NCBI RefSeq assembly: GCF_007858185.1
Contig: NZ_VFES01000001.1
Coordinates: forward strand, 1 to 64,000
Origin: Pseudomonas grimontii
GTDB lineage: Bacteria > Pseudomonadota > Gammaproteobacteria > Pseudomonadales > Pseudomonadaceae
DNA: 64,000 bases
Direction of reading: 5' to 3'
Below, in pieces: positions 26,952 to 34,791 of the stretch. Position 1 is the first letter of the stretch, and every line of letters starts with the position of its first letter. The notes under the pieces are model-generated. The model was given only the letters and a program-made list of their open reading frames with translations. It was not told the origin of the DNA and searched no databases. A program made the translations under genes and the position numbers.

Positions 26952-27622
26952 TGGCGCGCCTCCAGCACATAACCCACGCCGCGAATGGTATGGATCAGCT
27001 TGACCTCGCTCTGGTCGTCGACCTTTCCGCGCAGGCGGCTGATGGAGACCTCGACCACGTTGGTGTCGCAGTCGAAGTTCATGTCCCACACCAACGAGAT
27101 GATCTGCGTGCGGGTCATCACTTCGCCAGCCTGGCGCATCAACACATGCAGCAGGGCGAACTCCTTGGTGGTCAGGTCGATGCGCCGGTCGCCGCGATAG
27201 GCGCGATGGCGGCGCGGGTCCAACTCCAGGTCCGAGACGCGTAGCACCTCCGGCAGCGGGATATGTTCGCTGCGCCGCAGCAAGGTGCGTACACGGGCCA
27301 GCAGTTCGGGGAATTCGAATGGCTTGACCAAGTAGTCATCGGCGCCCATGTCCAGGCCTTTGATCTTGTCGGCCAGGCGGCCGCGCGCGGTCAGCATCAT
27401 CACGCGCTGGTTGCCGTCACGGCGCAGTTGCTCAAGTACTTCCCAGCCGTCGGTGTTGGGCAGGTTCACGTCGAGGATCACCAGTTCGTAGATGTGCTGC
27501 CGGGCCAGGTGCAGGCCGTCGATGCCGCTGGCGGCGCAATCGACGACGTAGCCACTTTCGGTCAGGCCTTGCTGCAAGTAGTCGGCGGTTTTCTGCTCGT
27601 CCTCAACCACAAGGATACGCAT
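26948..27622 (-). CDS. czcR: OmpR-family response regulator (CzcR/CopR type)
   Basis: This 224-residue regulator has a receiver domain with acidic pocket E7-D8, phospho-acceptor D51 (VILDVNLP) and K101 region (YLVKPFEFPELLARV). Its C-terminal winged helix contains TTKEFALLHVLMRQAGEVMTR and SISRLRGKVD. It forms an operon with the kinase (4-base overlap). In P. aeruginosa the related CzcR activates czcCBA and represses the porin OprD; here an OprD-family porin gene lies just upstream. Confidence 0.92.
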   Translation of the reverse strand: MRILVVEDEQKTADYLQQGLTESGYVVDCAASGIDGLHLARQHIYELVILDVNLPNTDGWEVLEQLRRDGNQRVMMLTARGRLADKIKGLDMGADDYLVKPFEFPELLARVRTLLRRSEHIPLPEVLRVSDLELDPRRHRAYRGDRRIDLTTKEFALLHVLMRQAGEVMTRTQIISLVWDMNFDCDTNVVEVSISRLRGKVDDQSEVKLIHTIRGVGYVLEARQ

Positions 27623-27762
27623 GGGGATTTACCTTCAAGAAAAACGAAAGGAGATGACCTCATAGAGGCTTGAATGGACTGTAGGAAAACTCTGAAGCCT
27701 GAAGTAGCTTTAGGGTCAAGCCGCGCCAGGCCGGTGCGACGATTCGTCACTGACCGGGCACA

Positions 27763-27788
27763 CAAAAAAAACGCCCCGGCTGGGGCGT
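27763..27788 (-). terminator. Rho-independent terminator (porin mRNA and/or candidate sRNA)
   Basis: Read on the minus strand, ACGCCCC-AGCC-GGGGCGT is followed by eight U. It is the first terminator downstream of the porin gene. Confidence 0.88.
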
Positions 27789-27848
27789 ATAAAATTCATC
27801 TCTGTTCCAAAGGAGCTACACAAAAGCCGCAGAGATGAGATGTGTTCG
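27763..27848 (-). ncRNA. Candidate small RNA in the gap between the porin and the response regulator
   Basis: The 339-base gap 27623-27961 has no plausible ORF. On the minus strand a -10-like TATACT (27860-27855) precedes a segment that folds as a hairpin: TCATCTCTG (27838-27830 region) pairs with CAGAGATGA (27804-27796 region) around a 25-base loop. An AU-rich AATTTTATA and a strong intrinsic terminator follow. This is the usual layout of an Hfq-dependent sRNA of about 85 bases. No good -35 is present. The alternative is a processed 3' UTR of the porin mRNA, whose stop is 114 bases upstream. Confidence 0.45.
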
Positions 27849-27961
27849 ATGCGCAGTATAAAAAGTGCAACTTAACGAGAAGGTGAGGCCGATATTACAG
27901 TTCTGACAGACTTCAACCTGTGAAGAGATGTAGGGCATCGGCAAGTGAATGTAAGCGCGTC

Positions 27962-29281
27962 TTAAAGAATCGCCAGTGGGTATTCGACAATGACGCGGAC
28001 TTCTTCAAGGTCGGACTCAAATGAACTTGAGCGCACGGTGGCCTGGCGCAGTCGCAGCGATAAATCCTTCAAGTTGCCGCTTTGCACCACGTACTTGGCT
28101 TCGATATCCCGCTCCCAGCGGCGTTGGTCGGTGAGCGGATCGCCGGCGGCATCGCGGCGCATATACACCGCGTTGGCGTTGCTGTAGTCGGCGCCGGTGC
28201 CCTTGCCGTAACGGGCCATGAACGACAGGCCGGGAATGCCGAATGGCTGCATGTCCAGGTCGTAGCGCAGCATCCACGAGCGTTCCTTGGGCGAGTTGAA
28301 GTCGCTGTACTGGATCGAGTTGTTGAGGAAGATCGAGTCCGACTGGCGCAGGTAATCGAAGTCGTCATCGCCGTTGTTGCGCTGGTGCGACACAGCCAGG
28401 CTGTGGGCGCCGACCTTCACGCCGATCCGGGCGCTCCAGATGTTGTTATCGAATTCACCCAGCAGCTTTTTGCCTTCGTCCACAGCCTTGTAGTAGTTGA
28501 TGTCGCCGAACAGCGAGACGTCTTCGTTCAGCGGGTAACTGGCGGCGCTGCCGACGTAGTATTGGTCCCAGGCGTCCTTCAGGCGGCTGCTGTACAGGCT
28601 CAGGCTGAGGTGTTTGTTCACGGTGTAGTCGCCGCCGAAGTAGCCGATCCAAGGTGAATCGACCGGGCCGGCGTAAAACGTTGCGAACCCTTTGTTCATG
28701 CCGCTTTCATTGGGTTGGCTCATGCCGCTCAGGCGCCCGCCCTGCAAGGTCAGGCCCTCCAGGCTGGTGTTCTGCAGGGTCACGCCACGGAAGCTTTCCG
28801 GCAACACCCGCGAATCGCCGTAGGCCACCACGGGGGTCAGTGGGAACACGTCGCCGGCCTTGATCACCGTGTCCAATACGCGCAGTTTCGCCGCGCCGCC
28901 GACCTTGCTGTAGTTGTCTTCGGGATGGTTGTTGCTGTCCACCGGCAGCACGCCAAACGAGCCCTTGCCGCCGCTGCGGCCGGTACCCGAGTCGAGCTTC
29001 ACGCCGACCATGGCGAAGGCGTCCAGGCCAAACCCGACGGTGCCTTGGGTAAAGCCGGATTCGAATTTACCGATCAGCCCCTGGGCCCAAGCTTCGGAAT
29101 AGCCATTACCGGTGGGGCTGGACTGGCCCTTGCGGTCATCGCGGTTGAAGTAAAAATTGCGCGCCAGCACGTTCACGCTGCTGCCTTCGATAAACCCCTC
29201 AGGTTTGTCTTGCGCTGCCACGGCTGCCAGGGGGAATGTGGCGATCAGTGAAAGGGGAAGGGTGTAATAACGGATCCGCAT
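27962..29281 (-). CDS. OprD-family outer-membrane porin
   Basis: The start is ATG 29281 (GAGGAGC five bases upstream), giving 439 residues with a signal peptide ending AAVA-AQ (residue about 23). The mature N-terminus (GFIEGSSVNVLARNFYFNRD) and the C-terminal beta-strand with VRVIVEYPLAIL are typical of OprD porins, 18-strand barrels for amino acids, peptides or carboxylates. The particular substrate cannot be assigned. It lies next to the czcRS-like pair, which suggests shared metal-dependent control as with OprD in P. aeruginosa. Confidence 0.85.
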   Translation of the reverse strand: MRIRYYTLPLSLIATFPLAAVAAQDKPEGFIEGSSVNVLARNFYFNRDDRKGQSSPTGNGYSEAWAQGLIGKFESGFTQGTVGFGLDAFAMVGVKLDSGTGRSGGKGSFGVLPVDSNNHPEDNYSKVGGAAKLRVLDTVIKAGDVFPLTPVVAYGDSRVLPESFRGVTLQNTSLEGLTLQGGRLSGMSQPNESGMNKGFATFYAGPVDSPWIGYFGGDYTVNKHLSLSLYSSRLKDAWDQYYVGSAASYPLNEDVSLFGDINYYKAVDEGKKLLGEFDNNIWSARIGVKVGAHSLAVSHQRNNGDDDFDYLRQSDSIFLNNSIQYSDFNSPKERSWMLRYDLDMQPFGIPGLSFMARYGKGTGADYSNANAVYMRRDAAGDPLTDQRRWERDIEAKYVVQSGNLKDLSLRLRQATVRSSSFESDLEEVRVIVEYPLAIL

Positions 29282-29506
29282 GTTTCGCTCCTCGGTATTG
29301 GCAGTTATCAGCTTCTTATGGAGGCGGGCGTTCTTATTGATCTGGCCCGGGCTGATAGTTGCAAACCGTGGATAACGATTGGGTGGCGTGAACATTACAA
29401 TTCTGGAAGCTCGCAGCCACCTAACAAATAAGTAATATTCCAGTGAACATGGCGTCAGGGTTCGTTCGTTAGTCTCGGCACTGAACTTTCAGTCGAGGAA
29501 TATGTG

Positions 29507-29839
29507 ATGAACTTTTCTACCGTAGGCTTGGGTGTATTAACGGCCGTCCTGTCATTCGGTGCATTGGCCGAAGGCGGAGGTGACCGGACCTTTGCCCTGA
29601 TGATGGAACGCAATGAAAAAGCCATGGCCGCCTACGCCGAGAAAAACGGAAAACGGGCGCCCCAGGTCCAGGTGTATCGCTATGGCATGGACCTGGACAT
29701 TGCCAAGGTGGTCAACGTGACGCCGCCGATCCGCGCATGCAATCCCGTGCCGTCGCGCATGACCTATGAAGACTCCAGCGGCAAGCTCACTACATTGGAA
29801 TATCAAGTGATGGGCGTGTGCCGGAACAATGGCAGCTAA
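29507..29839 (+). CDS. DUF2790 small exported protein
   Basis: The start is ATG 29507, with GAGGAA six bases upstream; a GTG one codon earlier is less likely. The 110-residue product has a signal peptide (cleavage near LA-EG, residue about 21). It carries the DUF2790 core (QVYRYGMDLDIAKVVNV) and two cysteines (RACNP, GVCRN) that could form a disulfide. The family is common in Pseudomonas, often in multiple copies near metal or stress genes; its function is unknown. It is divergent from the porin gene. Confidence 0.8.
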   Translation: MNFSTVGLGVLTAVLSFGALAEGGGDRTFALMMERNEKAMAAYAEKNGKRAPQVQVYRYGMDLDIAKVVNVTPPIRACNPVPSRMTYEDSSGKLTTLEYQVMGVCRNNGS

Positions 29840-29910
29840 GGACGTGCAACCAACCTGGCAGGCTTGCGCTTGAGGTATCGTAAGCTTTTCGCATTAAGAG
29901 CCGATCCTCC

Positions 29911-30486
29911 ATGAATTCGACCCACCGCCGCCCCGTTCCCTTGTCCAAGGCCTACCGTTTGCTCAACCACGGCCCAACCGTGCTGGTCAGTGCGGCCGAC
30001 AACGGCCAGCGCAATATCATGGCGGCGGCCTGGGCCATGCCGCTGGATTTCGAACCGCCGAAAGTCGCCGTTGTGTTGGACAAGGCCACCTGGACTCGCC
30101 AACTGCTGGAAGGCGCCGGCACCTTCGTGCTGCAGGTGCCCTGTGCGGCCCAGGCCGACCTCGTGCAGACGGTCGGCAATACCACCGGCGCCGAGCGTGA
30201 CAAGTTCGCTGCTTATGGCTTGCAAACCTTCAGCGGTGAACACACCGACGCGCCCTTGCTGGAAGGCTGCGTAGCGTGGCTGGAATGTCGCCTGCTGCCC
30301 GAGCCCCACAACCAGCAAACCTATGACCTGTTCCTCGGCGAAGTGGTCGCGGCCTATGCCGATGAGCGCGTGTTCAGCGAAGGTCACTGGCACTTCGAAG
30401 GGCATGATGAATTACGGACGTTGCATCATGTGGCGGGAGGGCATTTCCTGACCATCGGCGAGCCCATTGATGGACACTCGCTATAA
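29911..30486 (+). CDS. Flavin reductase family (FMN-binding) protein
   Basis: This 191-residue protein fits the flavin-reductase-like FMN-binding split barrel: NIMAAAWAMPLDFEPPKVAVVLDKATWT (residues about 34-63) and the later GCVAWLECRLL. Family members use NAD(P)H to reduce FMN or act as FMN-dependent oxidoreductases. The partner enzyme is not evident from the neighbours. A Shine-Dalgarno is poorly defined. The convergent AraC regulator gene begins 18 bases past the stop. Confidence 0.8.
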   Translation: MNSTHRRPVPLSKAYRLLNHGPTVLVSAADNGQRNIMAAAWAMPLDFEPPKVAVVLDKATWTRQLLEGAGTFVLQVPCAAQADLVQTVGNTTGAERDKFAAYGLQTFSGEHTDAPLLEGCVAWLECRLLPEPHNQQTYDLFLGEVVAAYADERVFSEGHWHFEGHDELRTLHHVAGGHFLTIGEPIDGHSL

Positions 30487-30503
30487 GCCTGCCGGCGGCA
30501 CCC

Positions 30504-31313
30504 TCAGCGCCCGAGCATCTTCACCCAACGCGACGGCGGCATACCGTAGGTGCTGCGAAATTGCCGAGTCATATGGCTCTGGTCGGTGAAGCCGGCGATC
30601 AGCGCGGCGTCCACCAGCGACTGTCCCTGCGCCAACAGGCTGCGCACCAGGTCCAGCCGGCGCATCGTCAGGTAGCGGTAGGGGCTGGTGCCGAACAGTA
30701 AGCGAAAATCCCGCGACAATGCCCAGCGGTCGCGGCCGGCGTGATCAGCGATTTCATCCAGGGTGATGCTGCGGCCCAGGGCGCTGTGGATAAACTCGCG
30801 GGCGCGCTCGGCGGCGACGTAATCGAAAGCCTTGCGGCTGACGATGGCGCCAGCGGCGTTGCTCAACGCGTGGGCCAGGTCGAACATCGCGTCCTGTTCC
30901 TGCAACGGGTCAATCGGGTGATCGAGGTTCTGCAGCAGCACTTCGCTGGCACGGAACAGCCTTGGGTCAGTGGATAAACCACTGGGGATAAACGGCAACG
31001 GCTTGCCGCCGAGGATCTGCTGGATCAGCGACGGCTCCACGTAAATCATCCGGTACTTGAAACCCTCGTCACTGCCGGCGTGGCCGTCGTGGGTCTCATC
31101 GGGATGGAGCACCATGGTCGTGCCGGGCAGGCTGTGGATCATGTCGCCGCGATAGTGAAAACTCTGCACGCCAGACAAGGTACGCCCGATGGCGTAGGTG
31201 TCATGGCGATGCGGGTCGAACGCAAAACCTGCAAAGTACGCCTCGATACGGTCCAGGCCGCTGGCATGCGGGGCACGGTGCAGCCAGTCGAAGTTGCGGG
31301 TCGGTTTGCCCAT
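30504..31313 (-). CDS. AraC-family transcriptional regulator
   Basis: This 269-residue protein has an N-terminal cupin/arabinose-binding-like domain (FDPHRHDTYAIG, and PGTTMVLHPDETHDG). The C-terminal domain has two helix-turn-helix units (ITLDEIADHAGRDRWALSRDF and SLVDAALIAGFTDQSHMTRQF). It is divergent from a LysE-family exporter gene, with a 137-base shared region; regulators of this type commonly control the adjacent exporter in response to an amino acid. That link is an inference from position. Confidence 0.88.
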   Translation of the reverse strand: MGKPTRNFDWLHRAPHASGLDRIEAYFAGFAFDPHRHDTYAIGRTLSGVQSFHYRGDMIHSLPGTTMVLHPDETHDGHAGSDEGFKYRMIYVEPSLIQQILGGKPLPFIPSGLSTDPRLFRASEVLLQNLDHPIDPLQEQDAMFDLAHALSNAAGAIVSRKAFDYVAAERAREFIHSALGRSITLDEIADHAGRDRWALSRDFRLLFGTSPYRYLTMRRLDLVRSLLAQGQSLVDAALIAGFTDQSHMTRQFRSTYGMPPSRWVKMLGR

Positions 31314-31450
31314 GGCGGCTTGTCACAAGAAGAGATGGAAATACGTTAACCCAGTCTGCATCCCTTGTCTGCCGGGGTCTTGTACGATTGTGCAGGTGGT
31401 AGGCGAGGTCTATGCTCCTCGCTCGTGCCCTGCGCTGATGGAGCTGCCCA

Positions 31451-32089
31451 ATGGAATTTATCGACCCCGCCTACGTGGCTCCCCTGGTCTCACTGGCCCT
31501 GCTGTGGGCGGTGGCAGTGGTGACACCCGGCCCCAACTTCTTCAACACGGCACAGCTGGCTGCCAGTTGTTCGCGCCGCCATGGCGTGGTGGCTTCGGCT
31601 GGCGTGTCCACCGGCACGATCATGTGGGGGCTGGCGGGTGGGCTGGGCATCAAGTCGCTGTTTACCGCTGCGCCCATGTTGTACCTGGCGTTCAAGATCA
31701 TCGGCGGCTGCTACCTGATTTACCTGGGGCTGAAACTGTTCAAGCGCTCGGCACCGGCGATGGGCCAGAGCCTGTTGCCGGACGACGCGCGACGTTCGCT
31801 GTTTTCCGCCTGGCGCCTGGGGTTGCTGGGCAACCTGTCCAACCCCAAGGCCGCGTTGTTCGTCGCCACCATCTTTGCCTCCACCATGCCGCCGTCGCCG
31901 TCGCCGATGCTGCTGACCCTGGCGGTGATCACCATGGCCACCTTGTCGTTCAGCTGGTATTCCTGCGTGGCCCTGGTGTTTTCCAGTGTGCGCATGGCCA
32001 ACCTCTACAGCCGTTCGCGCAAATGGCTCGACCGTTTTGCCGGCGGTTGCTACGTGTTGTTTGGCACACATCTGGTAGCGAATCGCTGA
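31451..32089 (+). CDS. LysE/RhtB-family amino-acid exporter
   Basis: This 212-residue membrane protein has six hydrophobic segments and the family motif TPGPNFFNTAQLAASCSRRHG near residue 28, plus GNLSNPKAALFVATIF. LysE/RhtB proteins export amino acids such as lysine, homoserine or threonine. The substrate is not defined. It is divergent from the AraC regulator and is followed 44 bases later by ddlA. Confidence 0.88.
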   Translation: MEFIDPAYVAPLVSLALLWAVAVVTPGPNFFNTAQLAASCSRRHGVVASAGVSTGTIMWGLAGGLGIKSLFTAAPMLYLAFKIIGGCYLIYLGLKLFKRSAPAMGQSLLPDDARRSLFSAWRLGLLGNLSNPKAALFVATIFASTMPPSPSPMLLTLAVITMATLSFSWYSCVALVFSSVRMANLYSRSRKWLDRFAGGCYVLFGTHLVANR

Positions 32090-32133
32090 CCACCCGTGGT
32101 AAGAAGCCTTACTTTCAACAGTGAGGCCGGGTC

Positions 32134-33228
32134 ATGAGCAAGGTGCGGGTAGGGATTATTTTTGGTGGTCGTTCGGCTGAGCACGAAGTCTCGTTGCAGT
32201 CGGCGCGCAATATTGTCGATGCACTCGACCGCACACGCTTCGAGCCAGTCCTGATCGGCATCGACAAGGCCGGCCACTGGCACCTCAATGACACCTCGAA
32301 CTTCCTGATCAACCAGGAAAACCCGGCACTCATCGCCCTTAACCAATCCAACCGTGAACTGGCGGTGGTGCCCGGCAAGGCCAGCCAGCAAGTGGTGGAA
32401 ACCGCCGGCCAAGGCGTGCTGGAACACATCGACGTGATCTTCCCCATCGTCCACGGCACCCTCGGCGAAGACGGCTGCCTGCAAGGCCTGCTGCGCATGG
32501 CTGACCTGCCTTTCGTCGGCTCCGACGTGCTCGGCTCGGCGGTGTGCATGGACAAGGACATCAGCAAACGCCTGCTGCGTGATGCCGGTATTGCCGTGAC
32601 GCCGTTCATCACCCTGACCCGCAGCAACGCCGCGCGTACGTCCTTTGAAACGGCGGTGAATAAACTCGGCCTGCCAATGTTCGTCAAACCGGCCAACCAG
32701 GGTTCTTCGGTGGGCGTGAGCAAGGTTGGCAACGAGGCCGAGTACCACGCCGCTGTCGAACTGGCCCTGGGTTTTGATCAAAAGGTGCTGGTGGAATCCG
32801 CCGTGCGCGGGCGCGAAATAGAATGCGCTGTGCTGGGTAACGAAAACCCGGTCGCCAGCGGCTGCGGCGAGATCGTGGTGAGCAGCGGCTTTTACTCCTA
32901 CGACAGCAAATACATTGACGGCCAGGCGGCGCAAGTGGTGGTGCCGGCAGATATCAGCCATGAAGCCAGTGAGCGTATTCGCCGCTTGGCCCTCGAGGCG
33001 TTTGACGTGCTGGGTTGCGCGGGATTGGCGCGGGTCGATGTGTTCCTGACCGACGACGGCGAAGTGCTGATCAACGAAATCAACTCACTGCCCGGCTTCA
33101 CCCGCATCAGCATGTACCCCAAGTTATGGCAGGCGGCGGGGATGAGCTATAGCGAGTTGGTGAGCCGGTTGATCGAGCTGGCGTTGGAGCGGCATGCGGG
33201 GCGTAAGGGGTTGAAGATCAGCCGTTGA
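32134..33228 (+). CDS. ddlA: D-alanine--D-alanine ligase
   Basis: This 364-residue ATP-grasp enzyme makes the D-Ala-D-Ala dipeptide for peptidoglycan. It has the N-terminal [11 protein letters not shown], the ATP-binding [17 protein letters not shown], and the C-terminal [21 protein letters not shown] with the magnesium-binding E and N. It lies outside a mur cluster, so it corresponds to the ddlA copy rather than ddlB. A hairpin with GTAACGCC/GGCGTTAC follows the stop, overlapping the next gene's 3' end. Confidence 0.94.
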   Translation: MSKVRVGIIFGGRSAEHEVSLQSARNIVDALDRTRFEPVLIGIDKAGHWHLNDTSNFLINQENPALIALNQSNRELAVVPGKASQQVVETAGQGVLEHIDVIFPIVHGTLGEDGCLQGLLRMADLPFVGSDVLGSAVCMDKDISKRLLRDAGIAVTPFITLTRSNAARTSFETAVNKLGLPMFVKPANQGSSVGVSKVGNEAEYHAAVELALGFDQKVLVESAVRGREIECAVLGNENPVASGCGEIVVSSGFYSYDSKYIDGQAAQVVVPADISHEASERIRRLALEAFDVLGCAGLARVDVFLTDDGEVLINEINSLPGFTRISMYPKLWQAAGMSYSELVSRLIELALERHAGRKGLKISR

Positions 33229-33254
33229 TCCTCAGGGAGTGGCCAGTAACGCCA

Positions 33255-33569
33255 TCAGGCGTTACTGAGGACTTCCCGAAAAACGTCTGGTCTTATGGCC
33301 GCAATATGCAGCAGTGAGCGTGCTGCACCGGAGGGGGAACGACGCCCCTGTTCCCACTCTTGAAGGGTTCTTACCGAAACCCCCAAAAGCTCGGCAAATT
33401 TGGGTTGCGACAGTCCTGTCTTGCTTCTTGCTTCGGCAGCTTGAGTGATTTCGATCTGCTGCACGGCGCCGTAGCGTCCTGCTTTAACATCCTGAATAGC
33501 GCTCAGTAATTCTTCGCCGATATTGCGTTTGGCGTCACGTTCCTTCAGTTGTTTATCAGTGAGTGGCAT
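33255..33569 (-). CDS. Antitoxin/repressor with XRE-type helix-turn-helix (HigA/NadS-like)
   Basis: The 104-residue protein has a C-terminal Xre/HipB helix-turn-helix: TGLSQPKFAELLGVSVRTLQEWEQGRRSPSG (residues about 51-82). It overlaps the 3' end of the upstream RelE/HigB-like reading frame by 14 bases, the toxin-first order of higBA-type systems. It should bind its own operator and neutralise the toxin. Its frame is intact although the toxin's is not. Confidence 0.85.
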   Translation of the reverse strand: MPLTDKQLKERDAKRNIGEELLSAIQDVKAGRYGAVQQIEITQAAEARSKTGLSQPKFAELLGVSVRTLQEWEQGRRSPSGAARSLLHIAAIRPDVFREVLSNA

Positions 33570-33877
33570 GGTTCATCTCCTTCGCAATTTTGTACAGGAT
33601 GTGCGCTGGAATATTCTCCGTAGCGCCCTTGCCGTAAATCAGTAGGGCTACTATTGCTCCGCAAGCCAATTGAGTGGTGTAGATGACTCGCACTGCCCCC
33701 CCTTTTGCCCTGACCCTCCAAGCACCAGCGTACTTTTCGGCAACCGCCCGAGCCAGGAATAACATTCCCGGCATCGGGATGGCTGGCAAGAAACGCCATG
33801 AAAATACCCTTTTCATCTTCGCTCCAATAGTCAGGCCATAGTTTGCTGAACAATGGAGATTCTATGATCGTTAACAC
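33556..33877 (-). pseudogene. RelE/HigB-like toxin, frameshifted in a G7 tract
   Basis: The N-terminal half is read from GTG 33877 (MLTIIESPLFSKLWPDYW...GGCRKVRW) and the C-terminal half (AVRVIYTTQLACGAIVALLIYGK...KEMNHATH) is one frame over. The frames join at a run of seven G (minus strand, 33702-33696). Removing one G restores a continuous protein of 106 residues, the normal size for this mRNA-interferase family. As written, translation runs on in the wrong frame to 33545 and no toxin is made. It may be a pseudogene, a phase-variable gene, or a base-calling error. Confidence 0.8.
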
Positions 33878-34045
33878 GAGAAATTCTACGTCTTTGACGT
33901 AGCCCCTGGCAAGAAAGTGCGGGCCAGAAAATCGCAGGTGAAAAGGCGCCGCTCAAGAGGGGGTTTATCGCAAAAAATGACATGGCATTTTGCGATCTGA
34001 AGACATGTCGAGGATTTGAGAAAGAGTGTTGTAGGCCTTCTCGTG

Positions 34046-34786
34046 TCAGTCTGTACGAGCAATCCACGAATAAATCAACGTCTTCGCTTCCTCCGGCTGA
34101 TGCGTCCTTCTTCGGTAGCTGGCAAACGTCGGCGACGTGCAGTAGGTGCACACCTCGCTCACTTCGATCTGCTCACGCTTGACGCCCGCCGCTTGCAGCA
34201 ACAACAACCCATACCCGCTCAAATCAAACCACGCACTGCCTGCTTGCCGTGCATGGGGCGGGGTAATTTCCGGGGACCGCAGCGGTGCTGGTTGGACGAA
34301 GCTCCACGGTGCCTGGGCGTGTTGCCACAGGTGCCCTTGGTCACTCTGGAAGTCGGCGATAAAGCCTTCGCTCACTTCATAACAGCACCGCTTGATCGAT
34401 GGGCCGATAGCCACCTGCAGCTGGTCGGCTGCAATCCCGTCGGCGGCAAAACGCTGCATGACGTTGGCGATAATCCCGCGTTGCAGCCCCTTCCAGCCGC
34501 CATGGACTGCGGCCACCCGTTCGCCCGTTTTCGACGCGAACAGAATGGGCAGGCAATCTGCGGTGATCACCGCGATCGGGTGAGCGTGGTGCGTCAACAC
34601 ACCATCGGCCTCGATCTTATTGGCCACCTGGCCGGCCTGCCATTCAATCACCGAGGCGCTGTGGACTTGCTTGCAGATGAACGCCTCATCCGGGCGTAGC
34701 GGGTCATCGATCGAACAGAAACCGTGGTCGATGCCAGGGATGGCAGCGAGATTTTCAGCCTGATGCAAGGGATCACCTCCGTTCAA
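34046..34786 (-). CDS. Laccase-domain (YfiH/PgeF family) protein
   Basis: This 246-residue protein has the family's metal and active-site residues: CKQVHS, ITADCLPILFA and AAVHGGWKGL (His and Cys ligands). Names in use are polyphenol oxidase or peptidoglycan editing factor, which removes wrongly incorporated L-Ser from UDP-MurNAc. The usual Pseudomonas copy lies next to rluD; this one does not and may be a second paralogue. It is 5 bases upstream of, and opposite in position to, the end of ggt. Confidence 0.85.
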   Translation of the reverse strand: MNGGDPLHQAENLAAIPGIDHGFCSIDDPLRPDEAFICKQVHSASVIEWQAGQVANKIEADGVLTHHAHPIAVITADCLPILFASKTGERVAAVHGGWKGLQRGIIANVMQRFAADGIAADQLQVAIGPSIKRCCYEVSEGFIADFQSDQGHLWQHAQAPWSFVQPAPLRSPEITPPHARQAGSAWFDLSGYGLLLLQAAGVKREQIEVSEVCTYCTSPTFASYRRRTHQPEEAKTLIYSWIARTD

Positions 34787-34791
34787 TAAAG

